9,295 nucleotides of DNA from an uncultured Oscillospiraceae bacterium (GTDB lineage Bacteria; Bacillota_A; Clostridia; Oscillospirales; Oscillospiraceae): positions 1 through 9,295 of the forward strand of contig CAKTZK010000060.1 in NCBI GenBank assembly GCA_934635515.1, written 5' to 3'. The position numbers were made by a program, and so were the translations under genes. This document shows, piece by piece, positions 7,138-9,295 of this stretch (positions are counted from its first letter, which is position 1; each line of letters begins with the position of its first letter). The notes under the pieces were generated by a model that was not told the origin of the DNA, did not search any database, and saw only the letters and a list, made by a program, of their open reading frames with translations.

Positions 7138-7400
7138 ATATTGGAAAAGACTGCGATGGAGAGCAGTACCTTCGGGCATGATGCAAAGAGAGGAAGCGGC
7201 GGGTGTAAGCTTCCGTGAGGGCCGGGGGGAAGTCGCTCCGGAGTTCTGCCGCCCAGCGTGAGTAAGCGGCAGCGGCCAGCCGCCGTTATCGGGTTTTGAG
7301 TGCGGAGGCACGGCCTCCGAACGCAGGTGGTACCACGGACTGTATTTATGGTTCGCCCTGTTTTGCTTTTACGGCAGAACAGAGCGAACTTTTTTGTTTT
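7138..7400 (+). promoter_or_regulatory. T-box riboswitch sensing tRNA-Val, upstream of valS
   Basis: This leader binds uncharged tRNA-Val and then lets transcription read into valS. Stem I has a GATGGAGAGCAGTA segment (7155-7168, AGTA of the S-turn at 7165-7168). Its apical T-loop module is AGAGAG (7187-7192) with a GGAAGC/GCTTCC helix (7192-7197/7209-7214) capped by GGTGTAA. On the returning strand GAA-GTC-G places the specifier GTC, a valine codon, at 7232-7234. Further helices are CTGCCGC/GCGGCAG (7246-7252/7266-7272) and CGGAGGC/GCCTCCG (7303-7309/7313-7319). The T-box core is CAGG-TGGT-ACC (7324-7334); its UGGU would pair with tRNA ending in ACCA, matching the A discriminator of tRNA-Val. 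The antiterminator pairs CAGG (7324-7327) with CCTG (7357-7360) and CGGAC (7336-7340) with GTTCG (7351-7355). The class and valine specificity are well supported; the exact stem I base pairs are approximate. Confidence 0.93.
7351..7395 (+). terminator. Regulated intrinsic terminator of the valS T-box
   Basis: A 16-bp hairpin has arms at 7351-7366 (begins GTTCGC) and 7374-7389 (ends GCGAAC). It contains one C-A mismatch and one G-T wobble, a loop of about 7 nt, and six T from 7390. Its 5' arm is the same segment used by the antiterminator, so the two structures are mutually exclusive: bound uncharged tRNA favours read-through, charged tRNA favours termination. Confidence 0.92.
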
Positions 7401-7428
7401 GCCGAATATCGGAAAAGGAGAAAATACC

Positions 7429-9295
7429 ATGCGAAAAGAATTGCCCAAGGTCTATGACCCCCGGGATGTGGAGCCGAGGATCTACAAGATGTGGATGGAC
7501 GGCGGCTGCTTTAAGGCAGAGCCCAACCCGGATAAAAAACCGTTTTCCATCGTTATGCCGCCGCCGAATGTTACCGGCCAGCTGCACATGGGCCACGCTC
7601 TGGACTGCACGCTGCAGGACATTTTGACCCGTTTTAAGCGGATGCAGGGCTATGAGGCCCTGTGGCTTCCCGGCTCGGACCATGCGGGCATTGCCACCCA
7701 GATCAAGGTGGAGGAGACCCTGCGCAAGGAGGAGGGCCTGACCCGCCATGACCTGGGGCGCGAGAAGTTTTTGGAGCGGGTCTGGGACTGGAAGGAGAAA
7801 TACGGCAACCGTATCATCCAGCAGCAGATGAAGATGGGCTCCTCCTGCGACTGGGACCGCAACCGTTTCACCATGGACGAGGGCTGCTCCAAGGCCGTGC
7901 GCGAGACCTTCTGTGAACTCTACGACAAGGGCCTCATCTACAAGGGCAGCCGCATCATCAACTGGTGCCCCCACTGCCTGACCGCGCTTTCCGACGCGGA
8001 GGTCGAGTATGTCGATAAGCCCGGCAACCTCTGGTATATCCGCTATCCCCTTACCGACGGCAGCGGCGATATCATCATCGCCACCACCCGGCCCGAGACC
8101 ATGATGGGCGATACGGGCGTGGCCGTGAATCCGGAGGATGAGCGCTTTAAGCACCTCATCGGTAAGACCTGCATTTTGCCCATTATGAACCGGGAGATGC
8201 CCATTGTGGGCGACGATTACTGCGAGATCGGCTTCGGTACCGGCGCGGTCAAGATGACCCCCGCCCATGACCCCAACGACTTTGAGGTGGGCCTGCGGCA
8301 CAACCTGGAGGTGATCCGGGTCATCGCTGACGATGGCACCATCAATGAAAACGGCGGCCCCTACGCGGGGATGGACCGCTACGAGTGCCGCAAGGCCATT
8401 GTGAAGGATCTGGAGGAGCAGGGCTATCTCATCAAGACCGAGCCCTATTCCCACAATGTGGGCACCTGCTACCGCTGCCACAACGACGTGGAGCCGCTGA
8501 TCTCCGCCCAGTGGTTTGTAAAGATGGCGCCCCTGGCTAAGGAGGCCATCCGCGTGGTGGAGGACGGCACCATCAAGTTTGTGCCCGAGCGCTTTACCAA
8601 GACCTACATCAACTGGATGGAGAACGTGCACGACTGGTGCATCTCCCGCCAGCTTTGGTGGGGCCACCAGATCCCGGCCTGGTACTGCGACGACTGCGGA
8701 CACATCAATGTGGATCGCAAAGACCCCACCAAGTGTGAAAAGTGCGGCAGCACCCATCTGACCCGGGACGAGGACGTGCTGGATACCTGGTTCTCCTCGG
8801 CGCTGTGGCCGTTTTCCACCATGGGCTGGCCGGATACGGACGCCGCCGACCTGAAGTACTGGTATCCCACATCTGTTATGGTCACCGGCTACGATATTAT
8901 CTTCTTCTGGGTGGCCCGGATGATCTTCTCCGGCATGGAGCAGATGAAGAAGGAGCCTTTCAAGACTGTGTTTATCCACGGTCTGGTCCGGGACGACAAG
9001 GGCCGCAAGATGTCCAAGTCTCTTGGCAACGGCATTGATCCTCTGGAGATGGCGGAGCAGTACGGCGCCGATGCCCTGCGCTTTAACCTCATCACCGGCA
9101 ACAGCCCCGGCAACGACATGCGCTTCTTTGTGGAAAAGTGCGAGGCTATGCGCAACTTTGCCAACAAGATCTGGAATGCATCCCGCTTTGTGATGATGAA
9201 TCTGACCATCGACAAGGTGGAGCTGCCCGAGAAGCTGGAGCTGGAGGACAAGTGGATCCTCAGCAAGCTGAACACCCTCATCCGCGAGGTGACGG
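7429..9295 (+). CDS. valS: Valyl-tRNA synthetase, N-terminal 622 codons
   Basis: ValRS is the cytoplasmic class I enzyme that attaches valine to tRNA-Val and hydrolyses mischarged Thr-tRNA. I translated the frame by hand: it is open from ATG 7429 (AGGAG at 7416-7420, 8 nt upstream) to the window edge, without frameshift. Full-length ValRS is about 880 residues, so roughly 70% is present. Visible motifs: [13 protein letters not shown] with the HIGH-type HMGH at 53-56, [10 protein letters not shown] at 82-91, editing (CP1) domain motifs [12 protein letters not shown] (218-229) and TPAHDPNDF (277-285), [11 protein letters not shown] near 452-462, and KMSKS at 527-531. Cysteine pairs C180/C183 with C347/C350, and C420/C423 with C436/C439, look like two zinc knuckles. 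The segment after KMSKS begins the anticodon-binding domain. ValRS rather than IleRS or LeuRS is supported by the PPPNVTG motif and the valine T-box. Confidence 0.97.
   Translation, partial: MRKELPKVYDPRDVEPRIYKMWMDGGCFKAEPNPDKKPFSIVMPPPNVTGQLHMGHALDCTLQDILTRFKRMQGYEALWLPGSDHAGIATQIKVEETLRKEEGLTRHDLGREKFLERVWDWKEKYGNRIIQQQMKMGSSCDWDRNRFTMDEGCSKAVRETFCELYDKGLIYKGSRIINWCPHCLTALSDAEVEYVDKPGNLWYIRYPLTDGSGDIIIATTRPETMMGDTGVAVNPEDERFKHLIGKTCILPIMNREMPIVGDDYCEIGFGTGAVKMTPAHDPNDFEVGLRHNLEVIRVIADDGTINENGGPYAGMDRYECRKAIVKDLEEQGYLIKTEPYSHNVGTCYRCHNDVEPLISAQWFVKMAPLAKEAIRVVEDGTIKFVPERFTKTYINWMENVHDWCISRQLWWGHQIPAWYCDDCGHINVDRKDPTKCEKCGSTHLTRDEDVLDTWFSSALWPFSTMGWPDTDAADLKYWYPTSVMVTGYDIIFFWVARMIFSGMEQMKKEPFKTVFIHGLVRDDKGRKMSKSLGNGIDPLEMAEQYGADALRFNLITGNSPGNDMRFFVEKCEAMRNFANKIWNASRFVMMNLTIDKVELPEKLELEDKWILSKLNTLIREVT

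Noticed and set aside
6942..7448. Minus-strand open frame of 168 codons across the intergenic region
   Set aside because: It runs antisense through the T-box leader and valS promoter, has an unlikely composition and no SD, and resembles no family.
7369..8979. Long minus-strand open frame (536 codons) opposite valS
   Set aside because: It would cover the T-box terminator and valS on the other strand. The valS frame has HIGH, editing and KMSKS motifs throughout, while this frame has none.
1..9295. CRISPR array, IS element, tRNA or rRNA genes, phage or toxin-antitoxin genes
   Set aside because: I saw no regularly spaced repeats, transposase motifs, terminal inverted repeats or tRNA cloverleaf. 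All coding space is taken by the ATPase operon and valS.

Overview
The window looks like chromosomal DNA of a moderately GC-rich Firmicute, most plausibly a gut Clostridia/Oscillospirales type. This is inferred from three things: a tRNA-sensing T-box leader in front of a valyl-tRNA synthetase gene, strong AGGAGG-type ribosome binding sites, and GC-rich third codon positions. No species can be named from the sequence alone.

Positions 6952 down to 1 (minus strand) hold a compact V-type (A/V-type) ATPase operon. A sigma-A-like promoter (6924-6952) is followed by atpE (peripheral stalk), a DUF2764-type gene, atpA (catalytic), atpB (non-catalytic), atpD (central shaft), atpI (membrane a-type subunit) and the first 84 codons of atpK (proteolipid rotor ring), which leaves the window at position 1. 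Gaps are 10-19 bp, D and I overlap by ATGA, and every gene has its own Shine-Dalgarno sequence. The order E-DUF2764-A-B-D-I-K is the one known from chlamydiae, spirochaetes and Bacteroidota. It is not the Enterococcus/Thermus-like set with C, F and G/H. No C, F or G/H gene lies between the promoter and K. The complex is an ion-translocating rotary ATPase: A3B3 works on ATP, D is the shaft, E the stator, and I plus K the ion channel and ring. The visible half of K keeps residues that bind sodium in Enterococcus NtpK.

Positions 6872-7428 are a divergent intergenic region. It holds the atp promoter, an AT-rich spacer with two weak repeats, a near-consensus promoter facing right (7103-7131) and a complete T-box riboswitch. 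The T-box has an apical T-loop module, a GUC (Val) specifier, the UGGU box, and antiterminator and terminator hairpins that exclude each other.

Positions 7429-9295 (plus strand) are valS, open to the window edge: 622 codons containing HIGH, editing-domain and KMSKS motifs. The two transcription units are functionally unrelated and diverge from the shared intergenic region. I did not find an obviously new system. The least understood component is the short DUF2764 protein in the place of subunit C.
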